This document shows positions 31,170 through 38,904 of a stretch of DNA of 64,000 nt, piece after piece. The stretch is from the NCBI RefSeq assembly GCF_009865135.1, contig NZ_WWGH01000001.1, positions 4,836,001 to 4,900,000 of the forward strand, in the 5' to 3' direction. The notes beneath the pieces were generated by a model. It ran no database searches and was not told the DNA's origin. It saw only the letters and a program-made list of their open reading frames with translations. The DNA comes from Streptomyces sp. SID8374. Its GTDB lineage: Bacteria; Actinomycetota; Actinomycetes; Streptomycetales; Streptomycetaceae. Made by a program: the position numbers and the translations under genes. Each line of letters begins with the position of its first letter. Position 1 is the stretch's first letter.

Positions 31170-33652
31170 GCGGCGAGATCACTACCGGACCTGCCGTCGC
31201 CGCCCCGGCCGTCGCTGGCCAGGACACCACCGCCCCTGCCACCACCGCCCCCGTGGCCGCCGCGTTCGCCGCCGGGCCGCTGCTCCTGGGGGTGCGGCAC
31301 CACGGCCCCGGCTCCGCTCGCGCGGTCCGGGCCGCGCTCGAAGCCGCCCGGCCCGCCGCCGTCCTCATCGAGGGGCCGCCCGAGGGCGACGCGCTGCTGC
31401 CGCTCGCCGCCGACCCGCAGATGCGGCCGCCCGTCGCGCTGCTCGCCCATGCCGTGGACGACCCGGGGCGGGCCGCCTTCTGGCCGCTGGCCGAGTTCTC
31501 GCCGGAGTGGGTGGCGATCCGCTGGGCCCTCGCCCACGACGTCCCGGTCCGCTTCATCGACCTCCCCGCCACCCACTCCCTCGCCCTGAAGGAGCCCCAC
31601 GGCGAACAACAGCCCGGCGAGGAGACCGCACCCGCCCCTCAGACCTCTGAGACCCCTGAGGCCTCTGAGACCGCCTCTGCCCCCGAGGCTTCCGACGAGG
31701 AGGCCACGGTCAGCCCCCTCGTCGACCCGATCCGGGTGCTCGCCGAGACCGCCGGATACGACGACCCCGAGCGCTGGTGGGAGGACGTCGTCGAACACCG
31801 CTCACCGGCCGCCGACGCCACCGCCGACGCGCTCACGCCGTTCACCGCGCTCGCCGAGGCCATGACGGCGCTGCGCGAGGCGTACGGGGACGGCGGGCAC
31901 CCCCGGGACGCCGTGCGCGAGGCGTACATGCGGGTCCAACTGCGTACGGTCCGCAAGGAGTTCGGGGATGCCGTCGCCGTCGTCTGCGGCGCTTGGCACG
32001 TTCCCGCGCTCGCCGCCCGCACCACCCTCGCCGCCGACCGCGCCCTCCTCAAGGGGCTCCCGAAGGTCAAGGCCGAGATGACCTGGGTGCCGTGGACCCA
32101 CCGCAGGCTCGCCCGGCACAGCGGTTACGGTGCCGGGATCGACTCACCCGGCTGGTACGGGCATCTCTTCGGCGCCCCGGACCGGCCGATCGAACGCTGG
32201 ATGACCAAGGTCGCCGGACTGCTCCGGGAGGAGGACCGGTTCGTCTCCACCGCCCATGTCATCGAGGCCGTCCGGCTCGCCGAGACGCTCGCGGCGATGC
32301 GGGGCCGCCCACTGGCGGGGCTGAGCGAGACCACCGACGCGGTACGGGCCGTGATGTGCGAGGGCTCCGACGTACCCCTCGCGCTCATCCAGGACCGCCT
32401 CGTCGTCGGCGAGACCCTCGGCGAGGTGCCCGACAGCGCCCCCGCCGTCCCGCTCCAGCGCGACCTGACCCGCAGCCAGCGCACCCTGAGGCTCAAGCCG
32501 GAGGCGCTGGAGAAGGAGCTGGACCTCGACCTGCGCAAGGAGACCGACGCGGCCAAGAGCCGGCTCCTGCACCGGCTGCGCCTCCTCGGTATCGGCTGGG
32601 GCGAACCGGCCGAGAGCCAGAGCCGCAGCACCGGCACCTTCCGGGAGAGCTGGCGGCTGCGCTGGGAGCCGGAGCTGCACGTCCGGGTCGCCGAGGCCGG
32701 GGTGTGGGGCACCACGGTGGAGACCGCCGCCACGGCGAAGGCCGAGTCCCAGGCCCTCGCGGCGACCGCGCTCTCCGAGGTCACCGCACTCGCCGAGCAC
32801 TGCCTCCTGGCCGGACTGCCCGAAGCGCTGCCCGTCGTCATGAAGGCCCTCGCCGACCGCGCCGCACTCGATGCGGACGTGGGCCACCTCGCCGACGCCC
32901 TCCCCGCCCTCGCCCGCTCCCTCCGCTACGGGGACGTGCGCTCCACGGACACCGCCGCGCTCGCCGAGGTCGCCGCCGGACTGGCCGAGCGGATCTGCGT
33001 CGGCCTGCCCCCGGCCTGCACCGGCCTCGACGCGGACGGAGCCGAGGCCCTGCGCCGCCAGATCGACGGGGTGCACAGCGCGATCGGGCTGCTCGTCGCC
33101 GGTGCCGCGCCCGCCGAGGGGCTCCGGGACCGCTGGGGCACCGTCCTGCGCAAGCTGGCCGGCCGGGACACGGTCGCCGGGATCATCCGGGGCCGCGCCA
33201 CCCGGCTCCTCCTCGACGAGGGGCGGCTGACCGAGGACGAGGCGGCCCGCCTGATGGGCCTGGCCCTCTCACCCGGCACCCCGCCCACCGACGCGGCGGC
33301 CTGGATCGAGGGGTTCGTCGGCGGGGCGTCCGGCGGCGGCATGCTGCTGGTCCACGACGAGCGGCTGCTCGCCCTGGTCGACGCGTGGCTCACCGGCGTA
33401 CCCGCCGACACGTTCACCGACGTGCTGCCGCTCCTGCGCCGTACGTTCTCCGCCTACGAACCGGGCGTACGCCGCACCCTCGGCGAGCTGGTCCGGCGCG
33501 GCCCCGCCCCCGAGCGCGCCGGGGGCGACGCCACGGACCACGCGTACCCGGGCTTCGGCCCCGGCCTCGACACGGCCCGGGCCGACGCGGTGGAGCAGGT
33601 GCTGCACCTGCTCCTCGCCCCGGCGCCCGAGCGGGCGGAGGCGACCGCATGA
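31166..33652 (+). CDS. DUF5682-family protein (candidate TIKI/TraB-like hydrolase fold)
   Basis: The 828-residue protein begins with a disordered Thr/Ala-rich stretch. It continues with LLLGVRHHGPGSARAVRAAL (residues 39-58), VLIEGPPEGDALLPL (66-80) and, near residue 275, VVCGAWHVPALAA. Two GxxH motifs (GVRH, residues 42-45; GAWH, 275-278) plus an intervening conserved Glu match the TIKI/TraB/ChaN superfamily pattern, suggesting a metal-dependent hydrolase; this is my inference. The second half is long and helical. It overlaps the MoxR and VWA genes by ATGA on both sides, so the three proteins are probably made in fixed ratio and act together. Confidence 0.82.
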   Translation: MSGEITTGPAVAAPAVAGQDTTAPATTAPVAAAFAAGPLLLGVRHHGPGSARAVRAALEAARPAAVLIEGPPEGDALLPLAADPQMRPPVALLAHAVDDPGRAAFWPLAEFSPEWVAIRWALAHDVPVRFIDLPATHSLALKEPHGEQQPGEETAPAPQTSETPEASETASAPEASDEEATVSPLVDPIRVLAETAGYDDPERWWEDVVEHRSPAADATADALTPFTALAEAMTALREAYGDGGHPRDAVREAYMRVQLRTVRKEFGDAVAVVCGAWHVPALAARTTLAADRALLKGLPKVKAEMTWVPWTHRRLARHSGYGAGIDSPGWYGHLFGAPDRPIERWMTKVAGLLREEDRFVSTAHVIEAVRLAETLAAMRGRPLAGLSETTDAVRAVMCEGSDVPLALIQDRLVVGETLGEVPDSAPAVPLQRDLTRSQRTLRLKPEALEKELDLDLRKETDAAKSRLLHRLRLLGIGWGEPAESQSRSTGTFRESWRLRWEPELHVRVAEAGVWGTTVETAATAKAESQALAATALSEVTALAEHCLLAGLPEALPVVMKALADRAALDADVGHLADALPALARSLRYGDVRSTDTAALAEVAAGLAERICVGLPPACTGLDADGAEALRRQIDGVHSAIGLLVAGAAPAEGLRDRWGTVLRKLAGRDTVAGIIRGRATRLLLDEGRLTEDEAARLMGLALSPGTPPTDAAAWIEGFVGGASGGGMLLVHDERLLALVDAWLTGVPADTFTDVLPLLRRTFSAYEPGVRRTLGELVRRGPAPERAGGDATDHAYPGFGPGLDTARADAVEQVLHLLLAPAPERAEATA

Positions 33653-34974
33653 CCACGGGAGCGGCACCCACAACACAGCAGGCCACCCGGCACACCACAC
33701 AGAACCACGACCGAACGGGGGAGACGGTGGACACGGACACAGGCATGGTGGAGACGGAGACCGAGCCGACACCCCCCTCACCGCGCCCCGCCGACGGCGA
33801 GCGGATGCGGCGCTGGCGCATGGTGCTCGGCGCGGACAGCGCTGAGAGCACCGGCTGCACCCTCACCGGCCAGGACGTCGCCATGGACGGCGCACTCAAC
33901 GCGCTCTACGGCGGGGGCGGCGGCAAGAAGCCCGGCGGCCGGGGCGGCGGGCGTTCGGCCGGGCTCGGCGCGTCGGCCCCCTCCGTCGCCCGCTGGCTCG
34001 GCGACATCCGGACGTACTTCCCCAGCTCCGTCGTCCAGGTCATGCAGCGCGACGCGATCGACCGGCTCGGCCTCTCCGCGCTGCTCCTGGAGCCGGAGAT
34101 GCTGGAGGCCGTCGAGGCCGACGTCCATCTCGTCGGCACCCTGCTCTCCCTCAACAAGGCCATGCCCGAGACGACCAAGGAGACGGCGCGCGCCGTCGTC
34201 CGCAAGGTCGTCGACGACCTGGAGAAGCGGCTGGAGAGCCGCACCCGGGCCACCCTCACCGGCGCCCTGGACCGCTCCGCGCGCATCAGCCGCCCGCGCC
34301 ACCGGGACATCGACTGGGACCGCACCATCCGGGCCAACCTGAAGAACTACCTGACCGTCCCCGGAACGGACGGCGCCCCGGACACGGGCACGGTCGTCCC
34401 CGAGCGCCTCATCGGCTACGGACGCGCCTCGCAGTCGGTGAAGAAGGACGTCATCCTCTGCATCGACCAGTCGGGGTCGATGGCCGCGTCCGTCGTCTAC
34501 GCCTCGGTCTTCGGCGCGGTCCTCGCCTCCATGCGCACCCTCGCCACCCGCCTCGTCGTCTTCGACACGGCCGTCGTCGACCTCACCGACCAGCTGGACG
34601 ACCCGGTCGACGTCCTCTTCGGCACCCAGCTCGGCGGCGGTACCGACATCAACCGGGCGCTCGCCTACTGCCAGTCGAAGATCACCCGCCCCGCCGACAC
34701 CGTCGTCGTCCTCATCAGCGACCTCTACGAGGGCGGCATCCGGGACGAGATGCTCAAGCGGGTCGCGGCGATGAAGGCGTCCGGCGTGCAGTTCGTGACC
34801 CTGCTCGCCCTCTCCGACGAGGGCGCCCCCGCCTACGACCACGAGCACGCGGCAGCACTCGGCGCGCTGGGCGCCCCCGCGTTCGCCTGTACGCCGGACC
34901 TCTTCCCGGACATCATGGCCGCCGCGATCGAGAAGCGGCCCCTGCCCATACCGGACAAGGAGACCCAGCCGTAG
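33649..34974 (+). CDS. VWA-domain (CoxE-like) protein of the MoxR operon
   Basis: The 441-residue protein has an acidic, disordered N terminus, a helical middle region and a C-terminal von Willebrand A domain. The MIDAS residues are visible: DQSGSMA (DxSxS, near residue 273), the Thr in GGGTDINRAL and the Asp in LISDLYEGG. Such proteins work with MoxR ATPases in assembly, metal insertion or, in some proposals, conflict systems. It starts inside the DUF5682 stop. A 34-bp tandem repeat starts at 34971 and includes its TAG. Confidence 0.88.
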   Translation: MTTGAAPTTQQATRHTTQNHDRTGETVDTDTGMVETETEPTPPSPRPADGERMRRWRMVLGADSAESTGCTLTGQDVAMDGALNALYGGGGGKKPGGRGGGRSAGLGASAPSVARWLGDIRTYFPSSVVQVMQRDAIDRLGLSALLLEPEMLEAVEADVHLVGTLLSLNKAMPETTKETARAVVRKVVDDLEKRLESRTRATLTGALDRSARISRPRHRDIDWDRTIRANLKNYLTVPGTDGAPDTGTVVPERLIGYGRASQSVKKDVILCIDQSGSMAASVVYASVFGAVLASMRTLATRLVVFDTAVVDLTDQLDDPVDVLFGTQLGGGTDINRALAYCQSKITRPADTVVVLISDLYEGGIRDEMLKRVAAMKASGVQFVTLLALSDEGAPAYDHEHAAALGALGAPAFACTPDLFPDIMAAAIEKRPLPIPDKETQP

Positions 34975-35038
34975 GCGCACCACGAGACACCCGCGGACAC
35001 CGCAGTAGACGCACCACGAGACCCCCACGGACACCCCA
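34971..35038 (+). repeat. 34-bp tandem duplication spanning the VWA-gene stop codon
   Basis: Two adjacent 34-bp copies (34971-35004, 35005-35038) begin GTAGRCGCACCACGAGAC and differ at about four positions. The first contains the TAG stop at 34972-34974. Confidence 0.75.
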
Positions 35039-35063
35039 CGGGACACGCCCGCCCGGCACCCTC

Positions 35064-35129
35064 TGTGACCGTTATCACCGCTCAGGTGTGATCTGCGATT
35101 TAGGGTCACACGGAGTGCGGGGATAACCT
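35064..35129 (+). promoter_or_regulatory. sucCD promoter region with CRP-like inverted repeats
   Basis: TGTGACCGTTATCAC at 35064-35078 is close to the streptomycete CRP pattern GTG-N8-CAC. GTGTGA (35086-35091) and TCACAC (35106-35111) form a second perfect inverted repeat with a 14-bp spacer. TAACCT at 35124-35129 is a plausible -10, leaving a leader of about 125 nt. The placement suggests control of succinyl-CoA synthetase by a CRP/FNR-family or similar dimer. Confidence 0.45.
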
Positions 35130-35258
35130 GCCGGATGGACATGCCGCGTACTCGGACACCGTGTGCGCCTCCCTAGTGACAGAGCAGTCACGTTGCCCTT
35201 CGCGGCACGCCCACGCAGAAGAACGAACCGCGATACCACTTAAAAGGGACGGACGCGC

Positions 35259-36440
35259 GTGGACCTGTTCGAGTACCAGGCGAGGGACCTCTTCGCCAAG
35301 CACGGTGTACCGGTGCTGGCCGGTGAAGTCATCGACACGCCTGAGGCAGCCCGCGAGGCGACCGAGAAGCTGGGCGGCAAGTCTGTCGTCAAGGCGCAGG
35401 TGAAGGTCGGCGGCCGCGGCAAGGCCGGTGGCGTCAAGCTGGCCGCCGACGCCGACGAGGCGGTCGCCCGGGCGACCGACATCCTCGGCATGGACATCAA
35501 GGGCCACACGGTCCACAAGGTGATGATCGCCGAGCTGTCGCCGGAGATCGAGGCGGAGTACTACGTCTCGTACCTCCTGGACCGCACCAACCGCACCTTC
35601 CTGGCCATGGCCTCGGTGCAGGGCGGCATGGACATCGAGGAGGTCGCGGAGAAGACCCCCGAGGCCCTCGCGAAGGTCCCGGTCGACTCCAACTCCGGTG
35701 TGGACATCGTCAAGGCCCGCGAGATCGTGGCCCAGGCGAAGTTCCCGGCCGAGGTGGCCGAGAAGGTCGCCGAGGTCCTGGTGACGCTGTGGGACACCTT
35801 CGTCGCCGAGGACGCGCTCCTCGTCGAGGTGAACCCGCTGGTCAAGACCAAGGACGGCCGGATCCTGGCGCTGGACGGCAAGGTCTCGCTGGACGAGAAC
35901 GCCGACTTCCGCCAGCCGGGCCACGAGGCCCTCGAGGACAAGGACGCAGCCAACCCGCTCGAGGCTGCCGCCAAGGCCAAGAACCTCAACTACGTCAAGC
36001 TGGACGGCGAGGTCGGCATCATCGGTAACGGTGCCGGTCTGGTCATGTCGACCCTGGACGTCGTCGCGTACGCCGGTGAGAACCACGGCAGCGTGAAGCC
36101 CGCCAACTTCCTCGACATCGGTGGCGGCGCCTCCGCAGAGGTCATGGCGAACGGCCTGGAGATCATCCTCGGCGACCCGGACGTCAAGTCCGTCTTCGTC
36201 AACGTCTTCGGTGGCATCACCGCCTGCGACGAGGTCGCCAACGGCATCGTGCAGGCGCTCGCGCTGCTCGAGTCCAAGGGCGAGAAGGTCGAGAAGCCGC
36301 TGGTCGTGCGTCTCGACGGCAACAACGCGGAGCTCGGTCGCAAGATCCTCTCCGACGCCAACCACCCGCTCGTGCAGCGCGTGGACACCATGGACGGCGC
36401 GGCCGACAAGGCCGCCGAGCTCGCCGCGGCTGCGAAGTAA
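35259..36440 (+). CDS. sucC: Succinyl-CoA synthetase, beta subunit (ADP-forming)
   Basis: The 393-residue subunit has an N-terminal ATP-grasp fold (MDLFEYQARDLFAKHGVPV, KAQVKVGGRGKAGGVKLA) with the nucleotide loop, and a C-terminal CoA-ligase domain with NPLVKTKDGRILALDGKVS and the GGGASAEVMANGL phosphate loop. With SucD it makes ATP or GTP from succinyl-CoA in the TCA cycle. Length is standard. The GTG at 35259 has AAAGGGA about 9 nt upstream. sucD follows after 19 nt. Confidence 0.97.
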   Translation: MDLFEYQARDLFAKHGVPVLAGEVIDTPEAAREATEKLGGKSVVKAQVKVGGRGKAGGVKLAADADEAVARATDILGMDIKGHTVHKVMIAELSPEIEAEYYVSYLLDRTNRTFLAMASVQGGMDIEEVAEKTPEALAKVPVDSNSGVDIVKAREIVAQAKFPAEVAEKVAEVLVTLWDTFVAEDALLVEVNPLVKTKDGRILALDGKVSLDENADFRQPGHEALEDKDAANPLEAAAKAKNLNYVKLDGEVGIIGNGAGLVMSTLDVVAYAGENHGSVKPANFLDIGGGASAEVMANGLEIILGDPDVKSVFVNVFGGITACDEVANGIVQALALLESKGEKVEKPLVVRLDGNNAELGRKILSDANHPLVQRVDTMDGAADKAAELAAAAK

Positions 36441-36459
36441 GGACGAGGGACTCCACACC

Positions 36460-37344
36460 ATGGCTATCTTCCTCACCAAGGACAGCAAGGTCATCGTCCA
36501 GGGGATGACCGGCGCCACGGGCATGAAGCACACCAAGCTCATGCTGGCCGACGGCACCAACATCGTCGGCGGCGTGAACCCGCGCAAGGCCGGCACCTCC
36601 GTCGACTTCGACGGCACCGAGGTCCCGGTCTTCGGCTCCGTCGCCGAGGCGATGGAGAAGACGGGCGCCAACGTCTCCGTCCTCTTCGTCCCGCCGGCCT
36701 TCTCCAAGGCCGCCGTCGTCGAGGCGATCGACGCCGAGATCCCGCTCGCGGTCGTCATCACCGAGGGCATCGCCGTTCACGACTCCGCCGCCTTCTGGGC
36801 GTACGCGAACGAGAAGGGCAACAAGACCCGGATCATCGGTCCGAACTGCCCGGGTCTCATCACCCCCGGCCAGTCCAACGCCGGCATCATCCCGGGCGAC
36901 ATCACCAAGCCCGGCCGCATCGGTCTCGTGTCCAAGTCCGGCACGCTGACCTACCAGATGATGTACGAGCTCCGTGACATCGGCTTCTCCTCCGCCGTCG
37001 GCATCGGTGGCGACCCGATCATCGGTACGACGCACATCGACGCCCTCGCGGCGTTCGAGGCCGACCCCGAGACCGACCTCATCGTGATGATCGGCGAGAT
37101 CGGCGGCGACGCCGAGGAGCGTGCCGCCGACTTCATCGCGAAGAACGTCACGAAGCCGGTCGTCGGTTACGTCGCGGGCTTCACCGCCCCCGAGGGCAAG
37201 ACCATGGGCCACGCGGGCGCCATCGTCTCCGGCTCCTCCGGCACCGCCCAGGCGAAGAAGGAGGCCCTCGAGGCCGCCGGCGTGAAGGTCGGCAAGACGC
37301 CGACCGAGACCGCCAAGCTGGCGCGCGAGATCCTCGGCGCCTGA
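36460..37344 (+). CDS. sucD: Succinyl-CoA synthetase, alpha subunit
   Basis: The 294-residue subunit has the CoA-binding Rossmann domain (VIVQGMTGATGMKHTKLML), the PNCPGLITPGQ segment and the phosphohistidine loop with H251 in MGHAGAIVSGSSGTA. It pairs with SucC, encoded 19 nt upstream, and the two are certainly co-transcribed. A very long terminator hairpin follows 22 nt after the stop. Confidence 0.97.
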   Translation: MAIFLTKDSKVIVQGMTGATGMKHTKLMLADGTNIVGGVNPRKAGTSVDFDGTEVPVFGSVAEAMEKTGANVSVLFVPPAFSKAAVVEAIDAEIPLAVVITEGIAVHDSAAFWAYANEKGNKTRIIGPNCPGLITPGQSNAGIIPGDITKPGRIGLVSKSGTLTYQMMYELRDIGFSSAVGIGGDPIIGTTHIDALAAFEADPETDLIVMIGEIGGDAEERAADFIAKNVTKPVVGYVAGFTAPEGKTMGHAGAIVSGSSGTAQAKKEALEAAGVKVGKTPTETAKLAREILGA

Positions 37345-37366
37345 TTCAGGCAGCCGCTCCACGCGT

Positions 37367-37419
37367 GAACGGCGCGGGCCCGCACCCCTTTCGACCAGGG
37401 GTGCGGGCCCGCGCCGTTC
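37367..37419. terminator. Long shared terminator hairpin (23-bp perfect stem)
   Basis: Bases 37367-37389 and 37397-37419 are exact reverse complements with a 7-nt loop TTCGACC. It lies between the convergent sucD and the XRE/sigma-like gene and can terminate both. Confidence 0.9.
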
Positions 37420-37431
37420 GTCGTCCACCGC

Positions 37432-38787
37432 TCAGGGGATACGGGGCACCAGCCGTTCCGGGCCGTGCGCCAGCTGCTCGTTCAGCGACTTCTGGAGCTT
37501 CAGGTCCTGGGCGGTCAGCTTCTGCGGACCACCGCGCGGCGGTACGCCCCCGACCTGTTCGGGGGGTGAGATCGGCGGCTCGTAGTGCGTGGGCGCCGTG
37601 TGCAGGGTGAGCGCGGTCGCGCCGATGAGCAGGGCGGCGAAGGCGATGGCGGCCCTGGTCCAGAGCCGCGCCTTGTCCTCGCTGCCGGTGCGCACGGTGC
37701 GGGCGGGCGGCGGGGCCGGGACGTGTTCGGCGCGGGCGAGCCCGCCGAGCCGGTCGTGGAGCAGCTCGGACTGTTCGGCGGGCGAGGCGGCCGCCGCCAG
37801 TTCGGGCACCCGCTCGGCGACGGCGGCCCGGGCCACCTCCAGCCGCCCCGCCGCCGCCGGAGTGGACGCCTCCGTCTCGGCCGCCGTCTCCGGCAGGTCC
37901 AGGCCGACCCCGTCGTAGAGGAGCAGGGTGCGCCGGTAGGCCGGGGGCAGATCGAGGAGAGCCTCGAACAGGGCCCGCCGGGCCGGTTCGGAGGGCGGGG
38001 CGTCGGGCTGCCGGTGGACGCGGCGCAGCCGGTGCCAGGGCGACATCGCGTACTCGTACGCCGCCGCGCGCACCCATCCCACCGGGTCCCGGTCCACGGC
38101 CACCTCGGGCCACCGGTGCCAGGCCAGCTGGAAGGCCCGCTCCACGGACTCCCGCGCCAGACTGCGACGGCCGGTCAGGAGGTAGGTCTGCCGTACGAGT
38201 CCGGGGGCGGCGTGGGCATACAGCGCGTCGAACGCCTCGTCGGGGGAGAGCGGGGGCGTGCGGGGCGCGGGCTCGGGGGGCGGGGGAGGGGCCGCCGGTA
38301 CGGGGGGTGGGGACGCGGCCGCCGAAGCACCCTCCGGCACCGAACCGCTCCCGGGCTCGGACGGGCCCGCGGCCTCAAGCGCACTTGCGGGAGCGGCCTC
38401 GGGCGGGCTCACGGAAGCGGGTCCGGCCGCGCTGGCGGGGGCGGGCTCGGGCGGGCTCACGGAAGCGGGCCCGGGCGCGCTCGCGGGGGCCGGCTCGTGT
38501 GCGATCACGGACGCGGGCTCGGGCCCGCTCACGGGAGGGGGCGTGGGAGGCCGCTTCGGCTTCGGGTCCGCCTTGGGTTCGGGCGCGATGAGCCTGGCGT
38601 ACAACGCGCGCTTGCGGCCACGCGGGCTCGTGCGCCCCGTCTCCCAGGAGCGCACGGTGGCGCGCGTGACGCCCATGGCCTCCGCCACCTGCTGCTCGGT
38701 CAGCGACTTCGCCTCGCGCAGTCTGCGCCGCTCCTTGGGGGAGGGCAGCGGCGGTGCAGCGGCCTCGTCGGTGGTGCTCCGGGTCAT
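37432..38787 (-). CDS. XRE helix-turn-helix / ECF sigma-like membrane protein
   Basis: The 451-residue protein has an N-terminal XRE-type helix-turn-helix (EAKSLTEQQVAEAMGVTRAT, then VRSWETGRTSPRG, residues 18-55). A 130-residue Pro/Ala/Ser linker follows, built of near-repeats around GPASVSPPEPAPASA. A region then resembles sigma-70 regions 2 and 4 (AHAAPGLVRQTYLLTGRRSL, ALFEALLDLPPAYRRTLLLY). Near residue 380 comes one membrane helix (AAIAFAALLIGATALTLHT) and a short outside tail. It could be a membrane-tethered regulator. The ATG at 38787 has GGGGG 7 nt upstream. The 38788-38904 gap to the divergent gene is locally AT-rich (ATAAACGTATATTG) and must hold both promoters. Confidence 0.78.
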   Translation of the reverse strand: MTRSTTDEAAAPPLPSPKERRRLREAKSLTEQQVAEAMGVTRATVRSWETGRTSPRGRKRALYARLIAPEPKADPKPKRPPTPPPVSGPEPASVIAHEPAPASAPGPASVSPPEPAPASAAGPASVSPPEAAPASALEAAGPSEPGSGSVPEGASAAASPPPVPAAPPPPPEPAPRTPPLSPDEAFDALYAHAAPGLVRQTYLLTGRRSLARESVERAFQLAWHRWPEVAVDRDPVGWVRAAAYEYAMSPWHRLRRVHRQPDAPPSEPARRALFEALLDLPPAYRRTLLLYDGVGLDLPETAAETEASTPAAAGRLEVARAAVAERVPELAAAASPAEQSELLHDRLGGLARAEHVPAPPPARTVRTGSEDKARLWTRAAIAFAALLIGATALTLHTAPTHYEPPISPPEQVGGVPPRGGPQKLTAQDLKLQKSLNEQLAHGPERLVPRIP

Positions 38788-38904
38788 GGACGACCCCCGG
38801 CAGCGCTGCACTGGGAGAAAAAGTACATAAACGTATATTGAGCGACACGGCGGCTGTTCGCGCGTTACGCGGGATAAGCGCGTGTCGTTGGGAGCATGGG
38901 CGCC

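Noticed and set aside
29936..33652. 1238-residue frame including the DUF5682 protein
   Set aside because: The upstream 410 residues are a shadow of the MoxR gene. The ATGA junction at 31166 gives the true start.
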